Origin: Malus domestica
Taxonomy: Eukaryota > Streptophyta > Magnoliopsida > Rosales > Rosaceae
Reading direction: 5' to 3'
Assembly: GCF_042453785.1 (NCBI RefSeq)
Contig: NC_091667.1
Location: 36,510,001-36,574,000 of the forward strand
DNA length: 64,000 bases
This document shows, in pieces, positions 61,894-64,000 of this stretch; position 1 is the first letter of the stretch, and each line of letters starts with the position of its first letter. The notes below the pieces were generated by a model. It worked only from the letters and a program-made list of their open reading frames with translations. It did no database searches and had not been told where the DNA came from. The translations under genes and the position numbers were made by a program.

Positions 61894-63571
61894 ATGGCAC
61901 CGCCGCCGCCCACCAAAATCGAGCCACAAACAACTAATGGTCAGCCCCATCTCGCCGACGCCTACGACCGTCACGTGGTAGCCGCAGCCTTCCCTTTTGC
62001 CACCCATGCAAGTCCCATGCTTGACATCGTTCGCCGCCTAGCTGCCGCCCTTCCAAACACTCTCTTCTCGTTCTTCAGCACTTCGAAATCCAACAGCTCT
62101 CTCTTTTCCAACAACAGCAATAATAACATGCCGCCTAACATAAGGGTGTACGATGTGGCTGACGGGGTGCCCGAGGGGTATGTTTTTGTTGGTAAGCCCC
62201 AGGAGGACATAGAGCTCTTCATGAAAGCGGCACCGGAAAACTTACGGAGGAGCTTAGACGCCTCCGTGGCGGACACCGGGAAGCATATCAGCTGCTTGAT
62301 CACCGACGCCTTCCTTTGGTTTGGAGTCCACTTGGCTGACGATTTGGGAGCGCTTTGGGTCCCTTTCTGGCTCTCCGGGCTTAACTCCCTCTCTGTTCAC
62401 GTGCATACCGATCTCATCCGGGACACTATCGGAACTCAAGGTGCGTACGTTTATACTTATCCTGTCTTTAAAGGTGAAACTTTAAAAATATAATTAATAA
62501 ATGAGATGATTAAATGTAGTAGGGACTAAAATTAGATTTTTAATCGTACAAGGTTATAATCTAAAACTCATCTGTTTTAAGGATTAAAATGAAATTTTCT
62601 GTACTTCTATTAGAAAAAGTAAGAAATTTAATTTTATGTTCTAAGCATTAAAGTTTGGTCATGCAGGTATTACAGGCCGTGAAAACGAGCTCATCGTCGA
62701 CAAAAATGTGAACATCCAAGGACTGTCCAAGGTGCGGATCAAAGACTTACAAGAAGGAGTCATTTTCGGAAACTTGGACTCGGTATTTTCCCGCATGCTA
62801 CTTCAAATGGGTCGGCTCCTCCCCCGCGCCACCGCAGTTTTTATGAACTGCTTCGAAGAACTCGACCTCCCCGTAACAAACGACCTAAAGTTCAAATTCA
62901 ACAAACTCCTCAACGTAGGACCTTCCAACGTAGCATCCCGGCTGCCACCGCTGCCGCCATCAGACGCTTTGATCTTGTCGTGGCTTGACAAGCAAGACGC
63001 TCCATCCTCCGTCGTGTACGTCAGTTTCGGGTCGGTGGCGACCCCGCCGGAGAAGGAGCTGCTAGCAATAGCGGAGGCCCTGGAAGCCACAGGGGCTCCC
63101 TTCTTGTGGTCGCTCAAGGACAACTTCAAGACACCGTTGCTGAACGAGTTCTTGACAAAAATATTGTCAAAGGTGAACGGGATGGTGGTGCCGTGGGCTC
63201 CTCAGCCGCATGTCCTGGCCCACGCTTCGGTCGGAGCTTTCGTGTCACATTGCGGCTGGAACTCGCTGCTGGAGACTATAGCCGGAGGGGTGCCCATGAT
63301 TTGTAGGCCATTTTTTGGAGACCACAGGCTTAATGCAAGGATGGTGGAGGACGAGTTGGAGATAGGGGTAAATGTGGAGGGAGGAGTTTTTACCACGGAG
63401 GGGCTGGTAAAAAGTTTGGAAGTGGTTTTGTTGGCAGAAAGTGGGAGGAAATTCAGAGACAATATAAAGAAGGTCAAACAACTCGCAGTAGAGGCGGTTG
63501 GACCACAAGGGAGCTCCACTCGGAACTTCAAATCGTTGTTGGATGTTATATCAGGATCCAATAAAGCGTAG
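61894..63571 (+). CDS. UFGT: UGT78-family flavonoid/anthocyanidin 3-O-glycosyltransferase
   Basis: Two exons, 61894-62440 and 62667-63571, join to 483 aa with one intron after GTQ. The sequence is close to apple UFGT as I remember it, and clearly related to grape VvGT1. The catalytic pair is present: His38 in PFATHASP and Asp138 in LITDAF. The PSPG donor box begins at WAPQPHVLAHASVG, includes HCGWNS, and ends GDHRLN, with Asp401 then His402. Most UDP-glucose enzymes have Gln at that last position; His there is linked to UDP-galactose use. The enzyme would add a sugar to the 3-OH of anthocyanidins or flavonols in the cytosol. An N-terminal stretch of about 18 residues (MAPPPPTKIEPQ...) extends beyond the grape enzyme. 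The reading frame is whole. Whether this is the main pigment gene or a paralogue cannot be told here. Confidence 0.92.
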
Positions 63572-64000
63572 TGCGAGGGCAGTAAATGCAGCACCATAAA
63601 TAACAACCTTATAATACCTGTATCTTGCTCAATGATTATGCACCATCTACGGGCGGACATATTTATTTATTTGGAATGATCTCTCGCGGATCAATGTTAC
63701 TCTTCTCTGCGTCATTGTCATTTACTAAAACCTTGATCTTATTATTGTTCTGCTTTCTCGGTCTGAAAAGTGCATTGTTGGAATTGAATTGGAACGACAA
63801 GTAGCTTTAGATTATGGAGTTATTGCTAGAGCCGAACATGAGGGAAAGGTCATTTATACCGATACTGAGAAGGTCAATTCCTACAGTTAGTAAAGCAACC
63901 AAGCAGAAAAGAGACATCACATACATAACTGATGAACCCAACAAAGACTTGGGAGAGGATTTCTAAATGAAATAGAAACATATATTAAGCACAATCAAAT
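63572..64000. other. UGT78 3' flank
   Basis: An AATAAA overlaps the last codons (near 63559). The rest is AT-rich; no further gene is recognised before the window ends. Confidence 0.5.

Overview
The window is nuclear DNA of a flowering plant, most likely a pome-fruit Rosaceae (Malus or Pyrus). The reasons are AT-rich, intron-dense genes with plant gene families throughout, 5S-bearing Cassandra LTRs, and a last gene whose protein closely resembles the apple anthocyanin gene UFGT as I remember it. No bacterial or organellar segment was seen. Gene models below come from reading splice sites by eye; in every model the exon phases close without a break.

Layout, left to right. (1) 1-1624, minus: 5' part of a PWWP-domain gene. 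(2) 3119-5694, plus: an acidic protein with a SAP-like N-terminus and a mitosis-type MSA promoter element. (3) 5.9-8.6 kb: nested MITEs, a SINE, and a PIF/Harbinger-like element carrying a captured phosphatase exon. (4) 9482-16855, plus: the FUSED-type kinase TIO (22 coding exons, 1333 aa). (5) 16.9-23.9 kb: repeat-rich gap. (6) 23974-31035, plus: a TOPLESS-related corepressor (24 exons, 1133 aa). (7) 32462-35055, plus: PP4 regulatory subunit 2. (8) 36292-41756, minus: a RelA/SpoT homologue (18 exons). (9) About 42.3-56.8 kb: a diverged satellite array of roughly 340-bp monomers, partly organised as 680-bp dimers. It is interrupted by three solo LTRs and one SINE, and bracketed by a direct duplication of the DNA upstream of the RelA/SpoT gene. 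(10) 57622-59776, minus: an ARFB1-type small GTPase. (11) 61894-63571, plus: a UGT78-type flavonoid 3-O-glycosyltransferase.

The genes do not form one pathway. From memory, five of them (PWWP, acidic protein, PP4R2, ARFB1, UGT78) have Arabidopsis counterparts close together at At3g03120-At3g03140 and At5g17050-At5g17160, so this looks like a conserved ancestral block. Two genes suggest cell-division roles: TIO (phragmoplast expansion) and the acidic gene with its MSA box. The most informative items are the UGT78 enzyme with His instead of Gln at the end of its sugar-donor box, the RelA/SpoT protein with an EFDD synthetase motif beside an intact HD hydrolase motif, the captured phosphatase exon, and the dimeric satellite island with its datable insertions.
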